From Clostridiales bacterium (lineage in GTDB: Bacteria > Bacillota > Clostridia > Oscillospirales > Oscillospiraceae): a DNA stretch of 64,000 nt. The DNA is taken from the NCBI GenBank assembly GCA_003150485.1, contig QALX01000007.1:62001-126000 (forward strand), read 5' to 3'. A program made the translations under genes and the position numbers. The notes below the pieces were generated by a model that had not been told where the DNA came from, did no database searches, and saw only the letters and a program-made list of their open reading frames with translations. Within the stretch, counting starts at the first letter, position 1, and each line of letters opens with the position of its first letter. Of the stretch, positions 43,543-52,041 are shown one piece after another.

Positions 43543-44357
43543 AGCTGACCAACCTCCACAAGACCTTTAACGCCGGTACCGTCAACGAGAAGAAGGCCCT
43601 GGACGGCCTGAACTTCGACCTGGCGGACGGGGATTTCGCCACCATCGTGGGCAGCAACGGCGCCGGAAAATCCACCATGTTCAACGCCATCACCGGGGCG
43701 TTTTTCGTAGAGGACGGCGCCATTGAGCTGGACGGCAAGGACATCACCTTCCGCAAGGAGCACCTGCGCAGCAAGGTCATCGGCCACCTGTTCCAGGACC
43801 CCATGAAGGGCACCGCCCCCCACATGACCATCGAGGAAAACCTGGCCATCGCCTACCTGCGGGCCAGCACCTCCCAGCATGCCTTTTTCAGCCGCATCTC
43901 CAAGAAGGACAAGAAGGTATTCCGGGACCACCTGGCCCTGCTGGGCATGGACCTGGAAAACCGGATGCGCCAGCCGGTGGGGCTCCTCTCCGGCGGCCAG
44001 CGCCAAGCGCTGACCCTGCTGATGGCCACCATCGTGACCCCGAAACTGTTGCTGCTGGACGAACACACCGCCGCCCTGGACCCGGCCACGGCGGAAAAGG
44101 TGCTGGAGCTGACCCGGACCATCGTGGCGGAGCGCAATATCACCTGTCTGATGGTCACCCACAACATGACCCAGGCCCTGGAGCTGGGCAACCGGACCAT
44201 CATGATGGACGCCGGCCGCATCGTCTTCGATGTGAAGGGGGAGGAGCGGGCCCACATGACTGTGGACGACCTGCTCCAAAAGTTCCGGCAGGGCGTGGGC
44301 CGGGAACTGGACAACGACCGGATTCTCCTGTCCACCGAGGCTCACAACGCCAAATAA
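43536..44357 (+). CDS. trpZ: Tryptophan ABC transporter ATP-binding protein
   Basis: A 273-residue ATPase with Walker A GSNGAGKST, Q-loop FQDPMKGT, signature LSGGQRQAL, Walker B LLLLDEHTAALDP and H-loop VTHNM. The start is GTG 43536 within the end of trpY, preceded by GGTGAGGG. It is the last gene of the T-box operon, and a convergent terminator follows. Confidence 0.88.
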   Translation: MLKLTNLHKTFNAGTVNEKKALDGLNFDLADGDFATIVGSNGAGKSTMFNAITGAFFVEDGAIELDGKDITFRKEHLRSKVIGHLFQDPMKGTAPHMTIEENLAIAYLRASTSQHAFFSRISKKDKKVFRDHLALLGMDLENRMRQPVGLLSGGQRQALTLLMATIVTPKLLLLDEHTAALDPATAEKVLELTRTIVAERNITCLMVTHNMTQALELGNRTIMMDAGRIVFDVKGEERAHMTVDDLLQKFRQGVGRELDNDRILLSTEAHNAK

Positions 44358-44363
44358 ATGAGA

Positions 44364-44400
44364 AAAACATCCGACGAACCGCAATTCGCCGGATGTTTTG
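44364..44400. terminator. Bidirectional terminator
   Basis: AAAACATCCG-A-CGA / TCG-C-CGGATGTTTT, flanked by A and T runs between convergent genes. Confidence 0.85.
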
Positions 44401-44420
44401 TTTTCTTCCCGCATTTCAGC

Positions 44421-45122
44421 TTATTTCAGCCGCGCCGCCTCCCAGGCCCGGAGCGTTTCCAGATCCTCCGGGGTGTGGAACCAGTGGCGGGCGCCTGCCC
44501 GTATCTGCAAGTGGGCGTGGAAGCGCTCCGCGAAGCTTTGGGCCGTCTCCAGGTCAGTCAGGTGATCCTTTTCCCCGAAGAGAAGGGACGTGGGGCTGTC
44601 CCACCGGGTGACGGGGTGCTCCCTGGCGTAGGTGTAGTACCGCCAGGACAGGATTTCGCCCTGCTCGATGGGAATCTCCCCTTCCCGCTCCAGCCGCTCC
44701 GGCGTCACGTCCGCCCAGCCCATCATCTTCTCGATGAGCAGACCCATGTCCAGCACCGGCGAGACAAAGAGACAGCGCTCCAACTCCCCAGACGGCAGGG
44801 CCAGCATACTGAACCAGGCCCCCATGCTGGTGGCGTACAGGGCGATGGTGCTCCACCGGGCGCGCAGCTGCCCAAACACCCTTTGCAGCTCCGGTACCAC
44901 CTGCCAGGGGGTCAGCTCCTCCGGGCCGCCCTGACGCTGGCCGTGGCCGGGCAGGTCGATGCTGACCACCTGCCAGCCCCGGGGACAGGCCGCCGCAGCG
45001 GCAAAGTCCCGGGCCTCCTCCTTGCTCCCCCACTTGCCATGGACGTAGAAAAACACCCGTTCCGACGGCTCCCCCAGCTCCAGGGCCGGAAGGCCGCAGA
45101 TCATCTTCTTCTCTTCCCGCAT
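44421..45122 (-). CDS. Alpha/beta hydrolase
   Basis: A 233-residue cytoplasmic hydrolase. The oxyanion region VFFYVHGKWGSKEEA is followed by IDLPGHGQRQG, the nucleophile elbow ATSMG (S99), an Asp in FGEKDHLTD and a terminal His in GARHWFHTPEDL, giving a plausible Ser-Asp-His triad. The elbow has Ala where most family members have Gly (GxSxG). Its ATG (complement at 45120-45122) lies 11 bases after the coaBC stop with GGAGGGAG upstream, so it is co-transcribed with coaBC. The substrate is unknown. Confidence 0.8.
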   Translation of the reverse strand: MREEKKMICGLPALELGEPSERVFFYVHGKWGSKEEARDFAAAAACPRGWQVVSIDLPGHGQRQGGPEELTPWQVVPELQRVFGQLRARWSTIALYATSMGAWFSMLALPSGELERCLFVSPVLDMGLLIEKMMGWADVTPERLEREGEIPIEQGEILSWRYYTYAREHPVTRWDSPTSLLFGEKDHLTDLETAQSFAERFHAHLQIRAGARHWFHTPEDLETLRAWEAARLK

Positions 45123-45133
45123 CGTCTCCCTCC

Positions 45134-46330
45134 TCACCGATTCCGCCGGGCCTGGATGGCGTCCAGGAGCAGGTCGGCCGCCTCCTCTTTGGACACCAGG
45201 GGCAGTTCCTCCAGATGGTCCTTTGTGATCAGGGTCAGCTGGTTGGTGTCCACCTGGAACCCGGCCCCCGCCACCTTGACGTTGTTGGCGGCAATCATAT
45301 CCAGGTTCTTTTTCTCCAGCTTCTTCCGGGAGTTCTCCACCATGTCCCGGGTCTCCATGGAGAAGCCGCACAGGAACTGGCCCGGCTTCCGATGCTGGCC
45401 CAGGTAACCGATGATGTCCTGGGTACGGGCCAGGGGGATGGCCATCTCCCCTTCTTTTTTCTTGATCTTGTCCTGGGCCACTTCCACCGGCCGGTAGTCC
45501 GCCACCGCCGCGGCCTTGATGATGATATCCTGGTCCGTGGCCCGGGCCACCACCGCCTCATACATGTCCTGGGCGGACTCCACGTACACCGTGTCCACGT
45601 AGGGCAGCTGTTTCAGGCTCACCGGCCCGGAGATCAGGGTCACCTCCGCCCCCCGGCGCGCCGCCGCCTGGGCGATGGCGTAGCCCATCTTACCGCTGGA
45701 CCGGTTGGTCAGATAGCGCACCGGGTCCAGATTCTCCCGGGTGGGCCCGGCGGTGACCAGCACGCGCTGGCCCCTCAAATCCTTCTCGTGGGCCAGGTAG
45801 TGGAGCACCGTCTGGAGCAGCTCCTGGGGCTCCGGCAGCTTTCCCTTCCCCGTCACGCCGCAGGCCAGGTAGCCGCTGGCGGGCTCCACGATCTCCCAGC
45901 CGTACCGGCGCAGGGTGTTCAGGTTGTCCTGGGTCACCGGGTTTTCGTACATCTTTGTATTCATGGCGGGGACCGCGATCTTGGGACAGTTGCAGGCCAG
46001 CACCGTGGTGGTCAGCATGTCATCGGCCATACCGTGGGCCAGCTTGGCAATGACATTGGCCGTGGCCGGGGCGACGAGCACCAGGTCCGCCTGGTCCGCC
46101 ACCGCCACGTGCTCCACCTTGAACTGGAAGTTCCGGTCAAAGGTGTCCACCAGAGCCTTGTTGCCGGTGAGGGTCTCAAAGGTCACCGCCGTGATAAACT
46201 CCGTGGCATTCCGGGTCATGAGCACCTGGACGTTGCAGCCCAGCTTCACCAGGGCCGAGGCCAGGTTGGGCATTTTATAGGCCGCGATGCCGCCCGTGAC
46301 CCCCAATACCACTGTTTTTCCCTTCAGCAT
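45134..46330 (-). CDS. coaBC: Bifunctional phosphopantothenoylcysteine decarboxylase/synthetase
   Basis: Two consecutive coenzyme A synthesis steps: CoaB joins cysteine to 4'-phosphopantothenate, and the flavoprotein CoaC decarboxylates the product. The 398 residues show the CoaC part (GVTGGIAAYKMPNLASAL, the active-site His in VEHVAVADQADL, APATANVIAKLAHGMADD, PAMNTKMYENP) and the CoaB part (VTAGPTRENLDPVRYLTNRS, SGKMGYAIA, KAAAVADYRP, KKLEKKNLDMIAAN). ATG 46330 is chosen over 46336 by spacing from GGGGGA. It is divergent from a probable pantothenate transporter gene. Confidence 0.95.
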   Translation of the reverse strand: MLKGKTVVLGVTGGIAAYKMPNLASALVKLGCNVQVLMTRNATEFITAVTFETLTGNKALVDTFDRNFQFKVEHVAVADQADLVLVAPATANVIAKLAHGMADDMLTTTVLACNCPKIAVPAMNTKMYENPVTQDNLNTLRRYGWEIVEPASGYLACGVTGKGKLPEPQELLQTVLHYLAHEKDLRGQRVLVTAGPTRENLDPVRYLTNRSSGKMGYAIAQAAARRGAEVTLISGPVSLKQLPYVDTVYVESAQDMYEAVVARATDQDIIIKAAAVADYRPVEVAQDKIKKKEGEMAIPLARTQDIIGYLGQHRKPGQFLCGFSMETRDMVENSRKKLEKKNLDMIAANNVKVAGAGFQVDTNQLTLITKDHLEELPLVSKEEAADLLLDAIQARRNR

Positions 46331-46365
46331 GTGCATGTTCCCCCGTTTCTGTTTGATTGCAACCC

Positions 46366-46394
46366 AGTATAACAAATTTCCAAACCACTGTAAA
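46366..46394 (-). promoter_or_regulatory. Promoter of coaBC
   Basis: On the minus strand: TTTACA (46394-46389), 17 bases, TATACT (46371-46366). Confidence 0.7.
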
Positions 46395-46418
46395 CCGCTC
46401 CTTTCCCGCGAAAAAGCC

Positions 46419-46447
46419 TTTACAGGCCCGGAAAACCCTTCTATAAT
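46419..46447 (+). promoter_or_regulatory. Promoter of the ECF S-component gene
   Basis: TTTACA (46419-46424), 17 bases, TATAAT (46442-46447), back to back with the coaBC promoter. Confidence 0.7.
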
Positions 46448-46456
46448 GAAGGAATG

Positions 46457-46530
46457 GCTGTGCCGCCGCCCTTTCCGCTGTACCCCGCACCGGGGACAGC
46501 AGGAAACACACGGCGACTGCGCACAGCTGA
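46457..46530 (+). promoter_or_regulatory. Structured leader with a bulged-A hairpin
   Basis: The 140-base leader contains GCTGT-A-CCCCG / CGGGGACAGC (46477-46500), a ten-pair hairpin with a bulged A. An outer GCTGTGC (46457) / GCACAGC pairing and a GCTGAT/ATCAGC hairpin also fit. Bulged-A hairpins are a feature of the pan motif found at pantothenate genes, but identity is not established here. Confidence 0.35.
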
Positions 46531-46589
46531 TCACGATCAGCGCCGTATCCCAAGCGCAAAACGGGAACGGCAGCAGGAGGTAATTGAAT

Positions 46590-47312
46590 ATGCGCAATTC
46601 GAGCAACCAGGGCGCCCGCGCCACCCGCAGCGCGTCCATCCGCAGCATGGTGCTGCTGGCCATGTTCACGGCAATCATCATCCTGATGGCCTTCACGCCC
46701 ATCGGGTATATTGATCTGCCCATCATCAAGGCCACCCTGATTCACGTCCCTGTCATCGTGGGCGCCGTTCTGATGGGCCCCAAAAAGGGCGCGTTCCTGG
46801 GCTTCGTGTTCGGGCTCACCAGCCTGATCAAGAACACCATCATGCCCAGTGCCCTGTCCTTCGCCTTTTCCCCCTTGATTCCAGTGCCCGGCCTGGACAA
46901 GGGCAGCCTGTGGGCCTTGGTGATCTGTTTTATCCCCCGGATTCTGGTGGGTGTCACTCCATGGCTGATCTACAAGCTGGGTTCCGTCCTCGCCCGGAAA
47001 GCGGGCACGGTGGGCCGTGGCGTGGTGTTGGTGCTGTCCGGCATCGCGGGGGCCATGACCAACACCATCCTGGTGATGGGGCTGATCTACCTGCTCTTCA
47101 AAGACGCCTACGCTGCGGTTCAGAACGTCCCGGTGGACGCCGTGCTGGGCGTGGTGCTGGGTGTGGTGGGAACCAACGGCGTCATGGAATCCATTGTGGC
47201 CGCAGTCATCACCGCCGCACTCTGTCTCCCCCTGATCCGGGTGCTGAAGCTGGAGCGGTCCGCTCCCCAGTCCATTTCGGTTGAATCAGCTGACCCCGTC
47301 ACTTTTTCCTGA
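46590..47312 (+). CDS. ECF transporter S component, probably pantothenate (PanT-like)
   Basis: A 240-residue membrane protein with about six helices. The basic N-terminus is followed by MVLLAMFTAIIILMAFTPIG, then the family block IKATLIHVPVIVGAVLMGPK, KGAFLGFVFGLTSLIKNT, and a helix IAGAMTNTILVMGLIYLLFK with the conserved MTNT. ATG 46590 has AGGAGGT eight bases upstream. The divergent coaBC neighbour consumes pantothenate-derived substrate, and PanT-type S components share this sequence style, so pantothenate is the best guess. Confidence 0.8.
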   Translation: MRNSSNQGARATRSASIRSMVLLAMFTAIIILMAFTPIGYIDLPIIKATLIHVPVIVGAVLMGPKKGAFLGFVFGLTSLIKNTIMPSALSFAFSPLIPVPGLDKGSLWALVICFIPRILVGVTPWLIYKLGSVLARKAGTVGRGVVLVLSGIAGAMTNTILVMGLIYLLFKDAYAAVQNVPVDAVLGVVLGVVGTNGVMESIVAAVITAALCLPLIRVLKLERSAPQSISVESADPVTFS

Positions 47313-47337
47313 CATTTTTATCCTATTATACGTAAAA

Positions 47338-47362
47338 ACTCCCGACTTCGGGAGCTTTTTTC
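47338..47362 (+). terminator. Rho-independent terminator
   Basis: CTCCCG (47339-47344) / CGGGAG (47349-47354), then CTTTTTT. Confidence 0.85.
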
Positions 47363-47371
47363 TCAAAAACA

Positions 47372-47400
47372 TTTACTTTGCAGAGAATAAATGGTACACT
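47372..47400 (+). promoter_or_regulatory. Promoter of the protease gene
   Basis: TTTACT (47372-47377), 17 bases, TACACT (47395-47400). It leaves a leader of about 195 nt containing a 12-base palindrome, GCTGTTAACAGC (47413-47424). No known riboswitch was recognised in that leader. Confidence 0.55.
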
Positions 47401-47601
47401 TTTATGGTTAACGCTGTTAACAGCCTGCGCCGCGGAACGATCCGCTGGCACCCACCCCATTGACGCCGACCGTTTAGCTGGCGAAAGGAGGCACCCTTCC
47501 CCGCAGGACACCGCACAACTGCAAAAACACTCCTGCCCACCTGAACTCCGGAGCCAATAGAGAGAAAGAAAACAGAACATACCGTACGGAGGATATTTTG
47601 T

Positions 47602-50600
47602 ATGAGAATTTGGAAGCGCCTTGTGAGCTTTCTGTTGGTTTTCGTCATGATGTTCAGCCTGGCCATTCCCGCCAGCGCTGCCAGCATACGTCTGAGCAAG
47701 ACATCTACCACCATATATGTGGGCAGCAGCACAACGCTGAAAGTGACCGGAACCACCAGGAAAGTATCATGGTCTACATCCAAAAAGTCAGTTGCAACCG
47801 TCAGCTCCAAGGGCAAGGTCACTGCAAGGAAAGCGGGTTCCGCCACCATCCGGGCAAAAGTGGCGGGCAAAACCCTGTCCTGCAAGGTGACGGTGAAAAA
47901 CGTCGCCCTGAATAAAAGCAAGGTGACCCTGTATTCCGGGTCAAGCACCACTCTGAAGCTCTACGGCGGCACCATCAAATCGGTGAAGAGCAGCAGAACT
48001 TCGGTGGCTACCATCTCCAAGTCCGGCAAGCTCACCGCCAAGAAGGCCGGCTCCGCCACCATCTACGTCTACAGCACCAAGAACAAGCGGTACACCTGCA
48101 AGGTGACGGTCAAGGCTCGTCTGAGCGCCAACAAGGTGGTCCTGCCGGTGGGGGATTACACCAAGATCTACCTGCGCGGCGCAACGCTGAAGTCCGTTAA
48201 GACCAGCAGCACCTCGGTGGCCACCGTCTCCAAGGACGGCAAGTACATCGTTATCAGAGCCAAGAAGAAGGGCTCTGCCACCATCACCGCCTATGACACC
48301 GGGAAACACAAGTACTCCTGCTCTGTCAGAGTAGAGGCGCCCTCCCTCAGTAAAACCTCCCTGTCTCTGGACCCCGACGAGACTTACACCCTGAAACTCA
48401 ATGGCAACACCCAGAAGGTAACCTGGTCCTCCAGCGTCAAGCGTGTGGCCACCGTCAGTTCCAAGGGCAAGGTGACCGCCAAGGAGCCGGGCAGCACCAC
48501 CATCCAGGCCAAGGTCGACCACAAGACCTACTCCTGTGCTGTCACCGTGACCCAGCAGAATTACAACACCGTTTACACGGTCATTTTCGACAGCAACGGC
48601 GGCTCCGATGTGACTGAGCAGGCCATCTACGACGGCAGCTGCGCCTACGAGCCGGAGGCCCCCACCCGTGAGGGCTACGTATTCGACGGCTGGTACGCCG
48701 ACAACGACCTGACCACCGCCTACGATTTCACCACTCCGGTCACCGGGGACATCACCCTGTACGCCAAGTGGACCCGCATCTCCGTAAGCATCTCCCTGGA
48801 CGGCGGAGACTATGACGACAATATTGTCAACCGCACGGTCTCCGGCAGTGTTACCGCCAACGTGGGGATCGATACGGTCCGCTATGAGCTGACGGGGAGT
48901 GTCAATACCTCCTCCGGCCAGATTGAACTGGACGAAAATCAGGCGTTCCAGCTCCCGGTCCTGCTGGAGGACGGCTCCAACACCCTGACCGTGACTGCGG
49001 ACACTGCGGACGGCTCCTCCACCAGCGAAACGTTGACCCTGACCTACGACAGCGGCCAGGTGTATGACCTGAGCGAAGCCACTTCCGAGGAGGGCGGCTG
49101 GCTGATGGTCCAGCCCCTGGACAGCGGCGCTGAAACCGCTGAAGCGGGGGACTCCAGCGAGGAACCAGAGACAAATACCTACTACGCATCCAACCTGCTG
49201 AACCTGTATTTCGACCCGGAGACCACCTTCTCCGAACGAACCGACTTCGTCTCCAACACCCTGGGCGGCTCGGTAGCCGGGTACCTGAACGCCCTGGACA
49301 TGGTCCAGGTCCACCTGCCCGCCACCCTGAGCAACGCCAGCGACGTGGGCTACACCGGTGAAACCAACCTGAGCGTCATCAGCGACGAAGACCTCCAGGC
49401 TTATGCGGACGCCCTGGCGGCAACCTACGACATTCTGGAGAGCGCCGACGTGGAGTTCATCTACGAGGGACTCACCGCCGTAGTGGACTCCAACGACCCC
49501 TGGGGCACCGGCTCCTCCACCAGCGAGGCCCTGAACGGAAACGCCTGGTGGATCAACGCCATCGGCGCCAACAGCGCCTGGGATTTTGACAACTACTACA
49601 ATCTGGACTACCTGGTGCCTGTCACCCTGGGCGTGGTGGACGCCGGATACCAGGAGAACCACCCCGATCTGACCGGCAGACTCGACGTCATCAGCAGCGA
49701 GGACTCGGCAGATAACCACGGCACCCATGTGTCCGGCATCATCGCCGCCACCGCCGACAACAACGAGGGCATCGCCGGTATCACCCACAACAACGCCTCT
49801 CTGCTGGGCTACGACGCCATGCCCTCCAACGGCACCGGCATGTCCAGCTCCGCCATCTTCCAGGGCCTGACCGACACCGTGGAAGGCGGCGCAAAGGTGG
49901 TCAACTTCTCCCTGGGCTCCTCCGGCAGCGTGGCCCCTGGCGGCAGCAAGTCCACCAGCACCATCAACTCAGAGGGCAAAGCCTCCTCAAAGGCCATGGG
50001 CAAGCTGCTGGGCAAGGGCTACGACTTCGTGGTGGTCCAGTCCGCCGGCAACGGCAACAGCAGCCAGATCGGCATTGACTACACCAACAACGGCGTCTTC
50101 TGTGCCATCAACTCGGCCAACTGCTTCTCCCAGAACAATGGGATTTTCCACTCCGCTGTCAGCCAGAATGACATTATGGACCGGATTTTGGTGGTCTCCG
50201 CCACCGACCGGGACAACCAGCTGACCAGATTCTCCAACGGCGGTACCGGCGACCTCAACGAAATCGCGGCCCCCGGTGACAACATCTACAGCTGTATCAC
50301 CGGCAGCAGCTATCGAAACATGAGCGGCACCTCTATGGCCGCACCTATGGTCACCGCCGTCTGCGGCCTGACCTGGTCCGCCAACAAGGCCCTCTCCGGC
50401 GCACAGGTGGTGGATCTGGTCATGGGCAACACCTCTGTCACCGCTGCCACCAACTCCACTGCCGACACCAATGGCGGCATGGGCATTGTGGACGCCAACC
50501 TGGCCGTCAGCGCCGCTGTACGCACCCGTGGAACCGATTACGGCTACGTGGTAGACGCCACCAACAATAACGCCCTGGCAAACGCCACCGTCAAGCTCCA

Positions 50601-51333
50601 CAAGGGCAACAAGAACGGCCCCCTGGCCGGCAACAGCGGCACTTACACCTGTGACAGCAGCGGTCGGTTCACCCTGCCCGAGCTGCCCCTGGGCACCTAC
50701 ACCCTGGAGATCTCCGCCGAAGGCTACGTCACCAAGTTCTCCACCTGGACCATCATTGATTCCGGCATCACCGACGGCATGAGCCTGAACCGGGGCACCT
50801 TCGCTCTGACTCCGCTGATGAACGAGGGCCAGTACCGAATCGTTCTCTCCTGGGGCGAGACCCCCAGCGACCTGGACTCCCACCTGACAGCCAACCTCAG
50901 CGACAGCAGCCAGTACCACGTGTACTACAGCCAAAAGAACCCCAGCCCCGAGTACGCCAACCTGGACGTGGATGACACCTCATCCTATGGGCCGGAGACC
51001 GTCACCATCACCAACTTCGACAGCCTGTACAACAAGAAGTATGCGGTACATGACTACACCAACCGCGACAGTTCTTCCTCCTCTGAGCTGTCCAAGTCCG
51101 ACGCCACGGTGGCCGTGTACAAGGGCGAGCAGCTGCTCCGCACCTTCCACGTCCCCACCAACACCGGCGGCACCGAATGGGATGTGTTCGCCTTTGACGC
51201 CAACGGCAACATCGTTTCCATCAATTCCATGACCTACTGCTCCTCTCCCTCTGAGGTGCTGGGGAGCAGCACCTCCAGCGCAGAGGCCACCACCATGGAG
51301 GTCCCGCTGAAGGACTACGAAAAGAACCCGTAA
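47602..51333 (+). CDS. Large secreted subtilisin-like (S8) protease with Ig-like repeats
   Basis: A 1,243-residue exported protein. A signal peptide (to about residue 25, ending PASAAS) precedes four Big2-type Ig-like repeats (about 25-320), each with a VATVSSKGKVTA-like core. An InlB/Flg_new repeat (about 325-395, GYVFDGWYADNDLTTAYDF) and a further beta domain follow. The S8 catalytic domain (about 600-980) has D680 in LGVVDAGYQ, H706 in DNHGTHVSG and S911 in SGTSMAAPM. Then come a carboxypeptidase-regulatory-like domain (about 985-1060) and a C-terminal DUF2135/YfaP-like region (LSWGETPSDLDSHL). No LPXTG, SLH or membrane anchor is seen, so it is probably released or held by the Ig-like repeats. 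Confidence 0.9.
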   Translation: MRIWKRLVSFLLVFVMMFSLAIPASAASIRLSKTSTTIYVGSSTTLKVTGTTRKVSWSTSKKSVATVSSKGKVTARKAGSATIRAKVAGKTLSCKVTVKNVALNKSKVTLYSGSSTTLKLYGGTIKSVKSSRTSVATISKSGKLTAKKAGSATIYVYSTKNKRYTCKVTVKARLSANKVVLPVGDYTKIYLRGATLKSVKTSSTSVATVSKDGKYIVIRAKKKGSATITAYDTGKHKYSCSVRVEAPSLSKTSLSLDPDETYTLKLNGNTQKVTWSSSVKRVATVSSKGKVTAKEPGSTTIQAKVDHKTYSCAVTVTQQNYNTVYTVIFDSNGGSDVTEQAIYDGSCAYEPEAPTREGYVFDGWYADNDLTTAYDFTTPVTGDITLYAKWTRISVSISLDGGDYDDNIVNRTVSGSVTANVGIDTVRYELTGSVNTSSGQIELDENQAFQLPVLLEDGSNTLTVTADTADGSSTSETLTLTYDSGQVYDLSEATSEEGGWLMVQPLDSGAETAEAGDSSEEPETNTYYASNLLNLYFDPETTFSERTDFVSNTLGGSVAGYLNALDMVQVHLPATLSNASDVGYTGETNLSVISDEDLQAYADALAATYDILESADVEFIYEGLTAVVDSNDPWGTGSSTSEALNGNAWWINAIGANSAWDFDNYYNLDYLVPVTLGVVDAGYQENHPDLTGRLDVISSEDSADNHGTHVSGIIAATADNNEGIAGITHNNASLLGYDAMPSNGTGMSSSAIFQGLTDTVEGGAKVVNFSLGSSGSVAPGGSKSTSTINSEGKASSKAMGKLLGKGYDFVVVQSAGNGNSSQIGIDYTNNGVFCAINSANCFSQNNGIFHSAVSQNDIMDRILVVSATDRDNQLTRFSNGGTGDLNEIAAPGDNIYSCITGSSYRNMSGTSMAAPMVTAVCGLTWSANKALSGAQVVDLVMGNTSVTAATNSTADTNGGMGIVDANLAVSAAVRTRGTDYGYVVDATNNNALANATVKLHKGNKNGPLAGNSGTYTCDSSGRFTLPELPLGTYTLEISAEGYVTKFSTWTIIDSGITDGMSLNRGTFALTPLMNEGQYRIVLSWGETPSDLDSHLTANLSDSSQYHVYYSQKNPSPEYANLDVDDTSSYGPETVTITNFDSLYNKKYAVHDYTNRDSSSSSELSKSDATVAVYKGEQLLRTFHVPTNTGGTEWDVFAFDANGNIVSINSMTYCSSPSEVLGSSTSSAEATTMEVPLKDYEKNP

Positions 51334-51348
51334 CCCATTCACCTTATA

Positions 51349-51387
51349 CCGCTTTCCGCCCTGGCTCCGGCCGGGGCCGGAAAGCGG
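51349..51387 (+). other. Strong intergenic hairpin without T run
   Basis: CCGCTTTCCG (51349-51358) / CGGAAAGCGG (51378-51387), ten perfect pairs between the protease and lipoprotein genes. It may stabilise or process the joint mRNA. Confidence 0.6.
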
Positions 51388-51411
51388 CCCTATTCCTGGA
51401 GGGGAAATGCC

Positions 51412-51960
51412 ATGAAACGGAACTATTATCCCCGCTTTCCCAGCTTTTTGCTGGCCCTGTTGCTGCTGCTGCCCCTGTGGGGCTGTTCCGCCGCCTCTGA
51501 AAGCGAGAGCGGGAGCGCAAGTGCAAGCCAGAGTACCGCCCCGCAGATTACCGGTCTTGACCCGGATCAGATTCAATTCTTCCAAGTCAAGACCAGCTAT
51601 TGGGAGCAGGAGAGCCCCCAGCAGTATGTACTCCCATCTGCGGCCGATTTCCAGGCCTTCAGCGCCGCCCACTCTCACATCGCGGAGGACCCGGCTTTTA
51701 TCGACGCTGTGGGCATTCTGGACCAGTCGTTTTTTGACGAACACATTCTCCTCTGCGCCCTGGTGACCACCGGCTCCGGCTCGGACCGATATGCCGTCAC
51801 CGGCCTGGAACAGGGGCCGGACGGCGTCCTCACCATGACCGCCCGGTGCACTCCGGCAGAACTGGGCACCGCCGACCTGGCGGAGTGGTTCCTGCTGGCC
51901 CAGGTTCCCCGGGACGCTCTGGACAGCGTGCCGGAGAACTTCCAGCTGGTTCTGGAATAG
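51412..51960 (+). CDS. Lipoprotein, possibly PrcB-like
   Basis: A 182-residue lipoprotein: hydrophobic signal, lipobox LWGC at about residue 25, and a Ser/Glu-rich linker. The mature domain has the pattern FFDEHILLCALVTTGSGSDR, then YAVTGLEQGPDGVLTMTARC, then WFLLAQVPRD. It resembles the small PrcB C-terminal domain fold. In Treponema, PrcB is the lipoprotein partner of a subtilisin-type protease. Its position 78 bases after an S8 protease makes a protease-associated role attractive, but this family call is from pattern memory only. Confidence 0.6.
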   Translation: MKRNYYPRFPSFLLALLLLLPLWGCSAASESESGSASASQSTAPQITGLDPDQIQFFQVKTSYWEQESPQQYVLPSAADFQAFSAAHSHIAEDPAFIDAVGILDQSFFDEHILLCALVTTGSGSDRYAVTGLEQGPDGVLTMTARCTPAELGTADLAEWFLLAQVPRDALDSVPENFQLVLE

Positions 51961-51965
51961 GGCGC

Positions 51966-52003
51966 AAAAAAATGTACCCCACAGCAGGTGGGGTACATTT
52001 TTA
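51966..52003. terminator. Bidirectional terminator
   Basis: AATGTACCCCA (51971-51981) / TGGGGTACATT (51989-51999), flanked by A and T runs, between convergent genes. Confidence 0.92.
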
Positions 52004-52041
52004 TGTCATCCGTTCCGCCGTCGGGGCAGGGAACGGCTCTG

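Noticed and set aside
47680..48560. Repeated coding segments that might suggest a DNA repeat array or CRISPR
   Set aside because: These are diverged Ig-like protein repeats of about 75 codons, not regularly spaced identical repeats. No CRISPR array is visible anywhere in the window.
47941..49788. 615-codon antisense frame over the protease
   Set aside because: Arises from repetitive Thr/Ser/Val codons of the Ig-like repeats; no ribosome site.
51349..51387. Terminator between protease and lipoprotein genes
   Set aside because: The stem is strong but no T run follows, so it is better read as an intergenic mRNA structure and the genes may be co-transcribed.
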